A stretch of 28,171 nt of DNA, from the NCBI GenBank assembly GCA_030706065.1, contig JAUZPH010000003.1:1-28171 (forward strand), given 5' to 3'. The stretch comes from Bacillota bacterium. GTDB taxonomy: Bacteria; Bacillota; Clostridia; Clostridiales; Clostridiaceae. Position 1 is the stretch's first letter, and the number at the start of each line of letters is the position of its first letter. A program made the position numbers and the translations under genes. The notes beneath the pieces are model-generated. The model made no database searches. It worked only from the letters and a program-made list of their open reading frames with translations, and had not been told where the DNA came from. This document shows positions 21,829 through 28,171 of this stretch, piece after piece.

Positions 21829-23358
21829 ATGACTGATATTCCCAACTTTTCGAATAGTTACTGGATAGATTCCCTGAAGACACCGGATTATCCTCAGCTT
21901 AAGGAGGATATTACCGTTGATGCCGCTGTAATCGGAGGCGGGATAGCGGGAATAACCACTGCCTATATGCTCCAGAAGGAGGGGCTTAAGGTAGCACTGG
22001 TTGAGGCAAACAAGGTACTTGCCGGTACTACGGGACATACTACAGCAAAGGTTACAATTCAGCACGGCCTGATCTACAACAAGATTAAGAACCATTACGG
22101 TGAGGAAAAGGCAAGGATGTACGGTGAAGCCAACAGTGCAGCGTTAAAGTTTGTGAGGGATATTGTAAAGGAAAAGAATATCGACTGCGACTTAATTGAC
22201 CAGCACTCCTATGTACTGGCTATTACAGACGAGTACCTTCAGAAGGTGGAAAACGAAGTAAAGACTGCTCAGGCACTGGGGCTGAATGCCAAATTCGTCG
22301 AGAAGGTCGACCTGCCTTTTGAAGTAAAAGGCGCGGTGTGCTTTGAAAACCAGGCAATGTTCCACCCAAGGAAGTATTTAAAGGCTCTGTGTGATTTGAT
22401 AAACGAAAAAGAGCAGTGCATATTTGAGGATACAAGAGCACTGGATATTGAGCCCGGTGCCATCGGAGACAGAGAACTTGTTGTGATTGCAAACGGGGGA
22501 CTGAAGATACACTGTGATTATGCAGTTTTAGCCAGCCATTTTCCTTTCTACGACGGTTTTGGGATGTACTTTGCACGTATGTACCCTGAAAGGTCCTATG
22601 TTCTCGGAATCAAGACAAAAAAGGAATTTGGAGAGGGTATGTACATAACCGGTGAAGATCCGGCAAAATCCTTGAGGTATGTACCCTATAACGGAGGTAA
22701 ACTGCTGCTGGTTGGCGGGGAACATCACAGGACGGGGCAGGAGAACAATACTATGGTAAGATATGAAAACCTACGGGATTTCGCAGAGGAGACCTATGGT
22801 ATTGAGAAAATAGTCTACAGATGGTCCACTCAGGACCTGGTGACATTGGATGATATACCCTATATAGGCTATCTGACCCAGGGGAAGCATAATGCCTTTG
22901 TGGCCACCGGCTTCAGGAAATGGGGAATGACCTCAGGTACACTCTCCGGTATATTGATCAAGGATCTTATCCTTAAGAAAAACAGCCCGTGGCAGGAATT
23001 ATACTCGCCATCCAGATTCAATCTGGATCCGTCTCTTAAGAATCTTATAAAGGATAATGCGGTGACAGCCAAGGAATTGATAAAGGGCAAGCTTAAGAAT
23101 GTTCCACATACCATGGATGACCTTACACCGGATACTGCAAAGCTTATTAGTGTTGACGGCAACAAGGTAGGTGTATACAAGGATGCAGACGGGAACCTGC
23201 ATATGGTGGATACCACCTGCAGGCATATGGGCTGCGAGGTACAGTGGAACAGTGCTGAGAGAAGCTGGGATTGTCCCTGCCACGGTTCTCGCTATACTGT
23301 TGACGGCCAGGTAATAGAAGGCCCGGCTCTAAAGCCTTTGGAAATGTTAAATGATTGA
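21829..23358 (+). CDS. FAD-dependent oxidoreductase with C-terminal Rieske domain (YhfW-like)
   Basis: A 509-aa two-domain redox protein. Residues ~30-390 are a DadA/glycine-oxidase-type FAD domain with AAVIGGGIAGITTAYM (GGGIAG at 36-41), VALVEANKVLAGTTGHTTAKVT as the second FAD contact, and FVATGFRKWGMTSG near the end. Residues ~430-509 are a Rieske [2Fe-2S] domain: C464-x-H466 and C482-x-x-H485 bind the cluster, and C469 and C484 are placed for the usual disulfide. This architecture is that of YhfW proteins, whose substrate is unknown. There is no signal peptide. ATG 21829 follows GGAGGG. A terminator lies just after the stop. It fits the redox theme of the neighbours. Confidence 0.92.
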   Translation: MTDIPNFSNSYWIDSLKTPDYPQLKEDITVDAAVIGGGIAGITTAYMLQKEGLKVALVEANKVLAGTTGHTTAKVTIQHGLIYNKIKNHYGEEKARMYGEANSAALKFVRDIVKEKNIDCDLIDQHSYVLAITDEYLQKVENEVKTAQALGLNAKFVEKVDLPFEVKGAVCFENQAMFHPRKYLKALCDLINEKEQCIFEDTRALDIEPGAIGDRELVVIANGGLKIHCDYAVLASHFPFYDGFGMYFARMYPERSYVLGIKTKKEFGEGMYITGEDPAKSLRYVPYNGGKLLLVGGEHHRTGQENNTMVRYENLRDFAEETYGIEKIVYRWSTQDLVTLDDIPYIGYLTQGKHNAFVATGFRKWGMTSGTLSGILIKDLILKKNSPWQELYSPSRFNLDPSLKNLIKDNAVTAKELIKGKLKNVPHTMDDLTPDTAKLISVDGNKVGVYKDADGNLHMVDTTCRHMGCEVQWNSAERSWDCPCHGSRYTVDGQVIEGPALKPLEMLND

Positions 23359-23362
23359 TTTT

Positions 23363-23385
23363 GAGCCCTCCGGGGCTCTTTTAAT
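23363..23385 (+). terminator. Rho-independent terminator
   Basis: GAGCCC (23363-23368) pairs with GGGCTC (23373-23378) across TCCG, followed by TTTTAATT. It ends the Rieske oxidoreductase transcript. Confidence 0.75.
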
Positions 23386-23470
23386 TGGTCATCGGATACC
23401 GCATTATTTTATACAGCAGATTTGAGTGACGGATATAATCCAAGCTTCAACTTGAAAGGAGAAATGTAAA

Positions 23471-24760
23471 GTGGCAGTTGATACACTTAAAAGGCTTAGA
23501 AACATGGTAATATATTCGGTGTTTGTCAGGAACTATGGAAAAAACGGGACTTTTTCTGATGTTGAAAAAGACCTTGAAAGGATTAAAGGGCTGGGTGTGG
23601 ATATTATATGTTTTTTGCCTGTATATCCTGTTGGCGAAACAAACAGAAAGGGAACACTGGGTTCACCGTATTCTATAAGGAATCACCGTGGTATAAATCC
23701 CGAATACGGTTCACCGGATGACTTCCGGAGGTTGATAGACAAGATACATAAGCTGGATATGAGAGTTATGATAGACATAGTCTTTTGCCATACTTCACCG
23801 GATTCAGACCTCTTGAAAAAACATCCAGAGTTCTTTTACAGGAAGCCTGATGGCAAATTGGGCAGCAGGGTAGGAGATGCGAGAGATATAATTGATTTGG
23901 ACTACAGCAGCAAAGAATTATGGAAGGAACAGATCGATACAATGAAGTACTGGATATCCTTCGGTGCAGACGGGTTCAGATGCGATACGGCATCCCTGAT
24001 TCCGATCAAGTTCTGGAAGGAGGCCAGAGAAGAGATTAGGAAGGTAAAGCCGGAGGTTGTATGGCTTGCCGAGAATATTGAACCGGATTCCATAACGGAG
24101 TTCAGGAAGAGGGGTTTTAACGCCGGATCGGACAGTGAATTATTTAATGTCTTTGACATGTGCTGTGATTATGATGTCCACAGGTACCTTCTGGGTTATC
24201 TTGAAGGTACAAATTCTTTAAAGGAATATATAACCAGAGCAGCACAGCAGGAATATATCTTTCCCGAGAATTATGTCAAACTCAGATTTCTTGAAAATCA
24301 GGACCGGCCGAGGGCAGCAGGTGTTATTCGGAACAGAGATAAGCTTAAGACTTGGACGGCGTACCTTTTCTTCCAGAAGGGAGCGGTGCTCATTTATAAC
24401 GGGCAGGAAGCAATGGAGGATCACACTCAAAGCCTTTATGAGCATGACAAGATAGTATGGGAGGAGACGGATGAAGAATTTACAAAGCTTTTTAAAAGTC
24501 TTTCTGCACTGAAAAAACAGCCCATTATGGCAGAAGGGAATTACTCCATCGGAGTATACGATGATATGGACATTATAGTAATAACCTACGATATGGACGG
24601 CGAAAAATTGATGGGAATCTTCAATGTTGGGCTTGAAAAAGGTGAGATAAAGCTGCCGATAGCCGACGGCAATTACGATAATCTGGCAGTTGGGGGGGCA
24701 ACCGCTGTAGAGGATGGAACGTTGATACTTACGGATAATCCGATAATAATCAAGTTGTAG
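23471..24760 (+). CDS. GH13-family alpha-amylase-like glycoside hydrolase, intracellular
   Basis: A 429-aa (beta/alpha)8 glycosidase acting on alpha-glucans or maltooligosaccharides. Catalytic residues can be placed: nucleophile Asp172 in ADGFRCDTAS, acid/base Glu201 in WLAENIE, and transition-state Asp278 in ENQDRPR (where NHD is usual). Earlier conserved pieces are IYSVFVRNYG, YSIRNHRGINPEYG and VMIDIVFCHTS. The C-terminal ~75 residues form a short beta domain. There is no signal peptide, so it is cytoplasmic and probably handles imported oligosaccharides or stored glucan. It starts at GTG 23471 after AAAGGAG. A TATAAT at 23434-23439 is a possible -10. Exact specificity (amylase, glucosidase, trehalose-related) cannot be read from sequence. 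Confidence 0.9.
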   Translation: MAVDTLKRLRNMVIYSVFVRNYGKNGTFSDVEKDLERIKGLGVDIICFLPVYPVGETNRKGTLGSPYSIRNHRGINPEYGSPDDFRRLIDKIHKLDMRVMIDIVFCHTSPDSDLLKKHPEFFYRKPDGKLGSRVGDARDIIDLDYSSKELWKEQIDTMKYWISFGADGFRCDTASLIPIKFWKEAREEIRKVKPEVVWLAENIEPDSITEFRKRGFNAGSDSELFNVFDMCCDYDVHRYLLGYLEGTNSLKEYITRAAQQEYIFPENYVKLRFLENQDRPRAAGVIRNRDKLKTWTAYLFFQKGAVLIYNGQEAMEDHTQSLYEHDKIVWEETDEEFTKLFKSLSALKKQPIMAEGNYSIGVYDDMDIIVITYDMDGEKLMGIFNVGLEKGEIKLPIADGNYDNLAVGGATAVEDGTLILTDNPIIIKL

Positions 24761-24781
24761 CTTAAGGTGCATAAAACGAAT

Positions 24782-24812
24782 CCGGGCAGCACTACAGTGC
24801 AGCCCGGTAAAA
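24782..24812. terminator. Bidirectional terminator between convergent genes
   Basis: CCGGGCAGCACT (24782-24793) and AGTGCAGCCCGG (24796-24807) form a very GC-rich stem with one mismatch, between the ends of the GH13 gene and the histidine kinase gene. On the minus strand TTCGTTTT follows, consistent with ending the kinase transcript. Confidence 0.6.
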
Positions 24813-24815
24813 AGC

Positions 24816-26645
24816 CTAGGAATAGATATCCGAAAACTCGATATTGATAAGCTCGATGTTTGATGAATATGGATCGGGGGCGGTTATTCCATCCTCTTCT
24901 GCCGTTATGACCGGCAGTGTGATAATGAATTCACTTCCCTCATTAAGCCTGCTGCGGACTTCTATGGTTCCCCCATGAAGTTCAACAAAGGATTTTACAA
25001 GTGAAAGGCCTATACCGGTGCCTTCATGAAATCTTTTCAGTGTTTTATCAACTTGTCCGAACCGTTCAAAGATGAAATCCAGTTTATCCTCCGGGATACC
25101 TATGCCGGTATCCTTAACGGAGATTATCATATTGCTCTTAGTATCCTTTATTGTAACAAAGATATATCCATCGGGATTAGTAAATTTAAAGGCATTGGAA
25201 AGCAGATTCAAAATGATTCTTTCCAGCTTATCGGGGTCAAAGCTCATTACTTTTTCCTCTACATCGGTGTCGAAAATAAGAGTGATGGCCTTACTTTCCA
25301 TATAGGGGACAACCGACAGGGAGATGTTCTCAATAGTACTTATAATATCGTGGTTTGAGGCATTCAATTTCAGGAAGCCCGAATCAAGCTTGGACAGGTC
25401 GAGGATATTATTTATGAGCCTCATGAGCCTGAAGGTATTTTGGTGGATTATTGAATAATATTTGTGCTGCTTTTCCATATCAGTGTTCACACTGCTGTCC
25501 TTGAGGGTCAGCACCTGAATTGCGGAATATATAACATTCAAAGGAGTTCGGAGTTCGTGGGATATGTTGGAGAAAAATTCCGTTATCATTCTGTTATACT
25601 CAAGGGATTCATTCAGAAGCTCCATATTTTTCTCAACATCCATCTGAAGCTTCTCGGCCTTTTTATCGGAAGTTACGTCGTGGAGTATGCTCAATATAGT
25701 AGGCTCTCCTTCATAGATGAAGCCTGTGGAAGTAGTGACCACCGAGAGGTTGTCACCAGAGGCTGTTATAATCTTCTCCTCAAAGGTGATTATGTCACTG
25801 CCCTTCAGATCATATTCGTTTAATATTCCACAAACTGCCTCTCTGCTATCCTCGGATACCAGTTTGGAAAAAGACATTCCCTTTAAGTCGGCGGAAGAGG
25901 AAAAGCCCAAAAGCCTGGCTGCTCTGTCGTTTGCCAGCAGTATCCTGTCAGATCTGTGTACCAGAACCATGTCGCCGGAGTTTTCCAGGAGAAGGTTATA
26001 GCAGTTTTTGTCCTTCAACAGTATTTCCTCAAAGGCCCTTCTATGCTTGTCCTGCTCCTGCAGCTCCTCATTTAATTTCTTAAGATGAATGTCCTTCTGC
26101 TTTATCCTTTCACTTTCAAGTCTCACATAATAGCCGAGGGACCAGGCAGTAGCAATAAATACTCCTACAAGGACAAGGTCGTTCTGAAAATAGCTATTCA
26201 CCTCGGAAGAAGGTGCAAGCCGTATGTCTATGATTAAAATTGACAGAGATATTATCATTGAGGATATTATTCCATAAGTTATTCCAAGCTGAAGGGTGGA
26301 AAGAATTATAACGAAAATGAATACTATCTTATATTGGCTTCCGTATGTATCTGATAAAAACACCATGGAAAAAATGATAAGGGAAAATATGATATTTTCT
26401 ATAAAAACAAGCCGTTTGTAATGTCTCGAACTTTGGGCTCTTACAGAAAAGATATACCACAAGTAATAAACAATAATAAACATGAGAGGGAAAAACAAAA
26501 AGGACAGACCTCCGATATCATTCAGAAATGGTGATGTGTTCCTTCCGTTTATTACTATTACCAAGCAGAAGAGCAGCGTAAAAAGCTTAATTGCCGCCAA
26601 AAGGTTCAACAGGTCCTTTTGCGCATTGTCATCATTATAGTTCAT
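24816..26645 (-). CDS. Membrane histidine kinase with PAS domain, no adjacent response regulator
   Basis: A 609-aa sensor kinase. The N-terminal ~180 residues hold about six hydrophobic segments with short loops, so the sensed cue is in or near the membrane. A coiled coil (~180-210) leads to a PAS domain (~215-335: YNLLLENSGDMVLVHRSDR, IILANDRAARLLGFS). The HisKA segment contains the phospho-acceptor His363 (FSNISHELRTPLN). The ATPase domain shows LLSNAFKFTNPDG (N box), DTGIGIPEDKL (G1), FERFGQ (F box) and GTGIGLSLVKSFVELHGG (G2). There is no receiver domain. GCGAGGT precedes the ATG. It lies 64 nt downstream of the VanX-like gene on the same strand and is probably co-transcribed. Its response regulator lies elsewhere. 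Confidence 0.93.
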   Translation of the reverse strand: MNYNDDNAQKDLLNLLAAIKLFTLLFCLVIVINGRNTSPFLNDIGGLSFLFFPLMFIIVYYLWYIFSVRAQSSRHYKRLVFIENIIFSLIIFSMVFLSDTYGSQYKIVFIFVIILSTLQLGITYGIISSMIISLSILIIDIRLAPSSEVNSYFQNDLVLVGVFIATAWSLGYYVRLESERIKQKDIHLKKLNEELQEQDKHRRAFEEILLKDKNCYNLLLENSGDMVLVHRSDRILLANDRAARLLGFSSSADLKGMSFSKLVSEDSREAVCGILNEYDLKGSDIITFEEKIITASGDNLSVVTTSTGFIYEGEPTILSILHDVTSDKKAEKLQMDVEKNMELLNESLEYNRMITEFFSNISHELRTPLNVIYSAIQVLTLKDSSVNTDMEKQHKYYSIIHQNTFRLMRLINNILDLSKLDSGFLKLNASNHDIISTIENISLSVVPYMESKAITLIFDTDVEEKVMSFDPDKLERIILNLLSNAFKFTNPDGYIFVTIKDTKSNMIISVKDTGIGIPEDKLDFIFERFGQVDKTLKRFHEGTGIGLSLVKSFVELHGGTIEVRSRLNEGSEFIITLPVITAEEDGITAPDPYSSNIELINIEFSDIYS

Positions 26646-26673
26646 TTTATTACCTCGCCATCATAAGTGCTTA

Positions 26674-26709
26674 GGAAATTTAAACTTATCATTAGTAACT
26701 ATTCGGCTG
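26674..26709 (+). repeat. Foldback repeat, degenerate remnant D
   Basis: GGAAATTTAAAC (26674-26685), then TTAGTA and TATTCGGCTG (26700-26709), occur in the same order as in copy C with extra bases between. No right half is found. It directly abuts the stop codon of the VanX-like gene (26710-26712). Confidence 0.4.
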
Positions 26710-27504
26710 TTACTGAAAGTCGGATGGAATGACATCAACCTGAGGGTATTTGGTACTGTCCGTATCATCATAATGCCACCATTCAGAATTAAGGATTTTA
26801 AATCCGTTGGAAGTCATAACGTTTGTCAGAAGCTTCAGGTTTTTCTTTGCATTCTCGGAAATATTATTGTTGCTTCTGCCGGCGTGGGCTGTCAGATCAT
26901 CGTATTTTGAAGGCATCTCCAGTTCTTTGCCCTGACTGTCCACAATAGTTACATCCACGGCTGCTCCTTTACTGTGTATTGAGCCGCCTTTCGATGGATT
27001 AGCCACATAACGTTCGTCAGGAACCTTACTCCAAAGTATTTTCTGGGCATAAGGGGGCCTGTAGCCATCAAATATTTTAATCCTGTACCCCAGCTTCATG
27101 AGTTCTTGGCTGGCTTTACTCAGCTTTGCCGCCGTTTCCTCCCTCAATAGGCAGATTGTAAAGTCGTATATTACCTTTCCTGTAAAATTATCAGCAGTAG
27201 CATATTTTAAGTCTACAACAATGTCACTATTAATGTCCTGAATATTGACCAGGTTCTTCATCTTTTTCGGTGGAGCCGGAGGAAGTACTTGAACTTCAGG
27301 TGTCGAAGGGATGCTTTCATTGGCCGGGACGGTAGGGCTCACATAATCACCCTTTAGAATCTGCGGTTCAGCAGTTGATGCAGGCTGTTGAACCTCGGAA
27401 GAAGAAACAGGCAAGGACAATCTATCCTTACCTGAACTGCAGCCATATAAAAGAATAGAAACAAATATTAACGGGATTATTAGACTACTGAAATTTTTCC
27501 TCAT
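26710..27504 (-). CDS. Secreted lipoprotein VanX-type D-Ala-D-Ala dipeptidase (M15D)
   Basis: A 264-aa zinc peptidase. The N-terminus is a lipoprotein signal (basic MRKNF, hydrophobic core, LLYGC with Cys22). A Ser/Pro/Glu-rich spacer follows (about 23-80). The catalytic domain matches VanX: VDLKYATADNFTGK, FDGYRPPYAQ (Arg149), SIHSKGAAVDVT (zinc ligands His177 and Asp184) and SEWWHYDD (catalytic Glu241, zinc ligand His244). Classic VanX is cytoplasmic and hydrolyses D-Ala-D-Ala; this one is outside the cell, so its substrate may be wall-derived dipeptide or a peptide-stem end. I chose ATG 27502-27504 because GGTGA lies nine nt upstream; an in-frame TTG two codons earlier is too close. It follows the L,D-transpeptidase gene by 23 nt. 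Confidence 0.9.
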   Translation of the reverse strand: MRKNFSSLIIPLIFVSILLYGCSSGKDRLSLPVSSSEVQQPASTAEPQILKGDYVSPTVPANESIPSTPEVQVLPPAPPKKMKNLVNIQDINSDIVVDLKYATADNFTGKVIYDFTICLLREETAAKLSKASQELMKLGYRIKIFDGYRPPYAQKILWSKVPDERYVANPSKGGSIHSKGAAVDVTIVDSQGKELEMPSKYDDLTAHAGRSNNNISENAKKNLKLLTNVMTSNGFKILNSEWWHYDDTDSTKYPQVDVIPSDFQ

Positions 27505-27527
27505 ATACAATATTCACCTTCATATAT

Positions 27528-28171
27528 CTATTTCAAGCTTCTCAAATACTGCTCGGTACCTATCACTATCCTTGGCTTTTTATCCGGATCCATCCATTTA
27601 AGCACCTTGAGCAAATCCCCTTCCGGAAGGCCTATACAGCCAGAAGTGCCCTTGCCGGTATAGGGGGAAATATGCATGAATATTGCAGAACCCTTTCCGA
27701 TAACCTTCCCGTTGCCATAATTATAATCCAATGCCGCGGCATACTTATATAATGAAGTAGTATATAAATTCTCGTAACTGTAAAACCTTGATGCAGGGTC
27801 TTGTCCATCATAGTGGATCCACGTATTATATTCATCCTCATTATTAGGACTGCTTGTCCAAAGATCGCCGGGAGAAGTTTGCCTGTATTCCATCTTTACT
27901 CCCGGGTTGGGAGCACTGCCAAACTGGAACAGAAAGTCGTATATACCCATCGGAGTTGTCATATCTCCCTCGCGCTTATTGACATTCATACCTTTTCTGC
28001 CGACAACAGAATCAAAAGTCCACTTTTTAGACCATTTAGCATTTTCCTTTTCATAGACCTCGCACTTTGTATATTGGGACGATGCAGTGCTGACCAATAT
28101 AATGATAGCATGACTGGAGCTGCCCAGAGGAATAGTATCAATCAATGCGGGAACCGAAGAGGTCTTTTCCG
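27528..28171 (-). CDS. L,D-transpeptidase (YkuD fold), 5' end outside the window
   Basis: At least 214 codons; the frame stays open to the window edge, so the N-terminus is missing. The YkuD catalytic segment is FMHISPYTGKGTSGCIGLP, with the reactive cysteine in SGC and the conserved upstream His. Other family pieces are AIIILVSTASSQYTKCEVYE at the start of the domain and GDMTTPMGIYDF (substrate-binding strand). Such enzymes make 3-3 cross-links in peptidoglycan or attach proteins to it, and are resistant to most beta-lactams. The missing end probably carries a signal peptide or lipobox. It is the first visible gene of a minus-strand operon with the VanX-like lipoprotein and the histidine kinase. 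Confidence 0.88.
   Translation of the reverse strand, partial: EKTSSVPALIDTIPLGSSSHAIIILVSTASSQYTKCEVYEKENAKWSKKWTFDSVVGRKGMNVNKREGDMTTPMGIYDFLFQFGSAPNPGVKMEYRQTSPGDLWTSSPNNEDEYNTWIHYDGQDPASRFYSYENLYTTSLYKYAAALDYNYGNGKVIGKGSAIFMHISPYTGKGTSGCIGLPEGDLLKVLKWMDPDKKPRIVIGTEQYLRSLK

Noticed and set aside
26710..27504. VanA-type glycopeptide-resistance cluster
   Set aside because: No vanH dehydrogenase or D-Ala-D-Lac ligase is present, the VanX-like protein is a lipoprotein, and no response regulator lies beside the kinase.

Overview
The window looks like chromosomal DNA from a low-GC, anaerobic, spore-former-type Firmicute (class Clostridia). A Ruminiclostridium/Acetivibrio-like relative is my best guess, from gene content only. 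The signs are strong AGGAGG-type ribosome sites, TTG/GTG starts, rubrerythrin, HutP and ComFB as free-standing genes, a PdaA-type deacetylase, an NhaC antiporter and an intracellular GH13 enzyme. I see no phage, transposase, CRISPR array, rRNA or tRNA.

Layout. 1-1100: rubrerythrin (-) and a small unknown gene. 1150-5719: a probable operon of ROK glucokinase, CinA, a membrane metallophosphoesterase and a CPBP protease, with an extended -10 promoter and a short leader ORF in front. 5720-5867: a foldback repeat. 5953-9129: NhaC antiporter, isochorismatase-type hydrolase, papain-like (YiiX-type) protein and a GNAT acetyltransferase. 9130-9534: nearly empty, with two very short ORFs. 9535-11940: LacI-type regulator and serine hydrolase, closed by a strong hairpin. 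12148-13119 (-): PdaA-type polysaccharide deacetylase. 13269-15968: cytosolic TPR-GAF-GGDEF diguanylate cyclase and a flavin-binding PNPOx/NimA-like protein. 16049-18487: Uup-type ABC-F ATPase followed by HutP. 18546-19456: foldback repeat, ComFB, a small unknown gene and a strongly structured terminator. 19528-20403: LacX-like aldose epimerase. 20469-21668: divergent OhrR and MsrA, with a foldback repeat and a 14-bp palindrome between them. 21829-24760: FAD/Rieske oxidoreductase and GH13 glucanase. 24816-28171 (-): L,D-transpeptidase (cut by the window edge), VanX-like lipoprotein peptidase and a PAS histidine kinase, apparently one operon.

Themes. Oxidative-stress functions recur (rubrerythrin, OhrR, MsrA, flavin protein, Rieske oxidoreductase). 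So do intracellular glucan and sugar handling (glucokinase, epimerase, GH13) and envelope remodelling (PdaA, L,D-transpeptidase, VanX-like peptidase, CPBP protease). Cyclic-dinucleotide signalling is possible through the GGDEF protein and ComFB.

The most unusual signals are: (1) a family of about 98-bp foldback elements with terminal inverted repeats, in two near-intact copies, one expanded copy and one remnant, all next to gene ends; (2) a perfect 12-bp inverted repeat enclosing the ribosome site and start codon of the NhaC gene; (3) the three-gene wall-remodelling/kinase cluster; (4) HutP coupled to an ABC-F ATPase with no histidine-use genes nearby; and (5) paired inverted half-sites around the ABC-F promoter.
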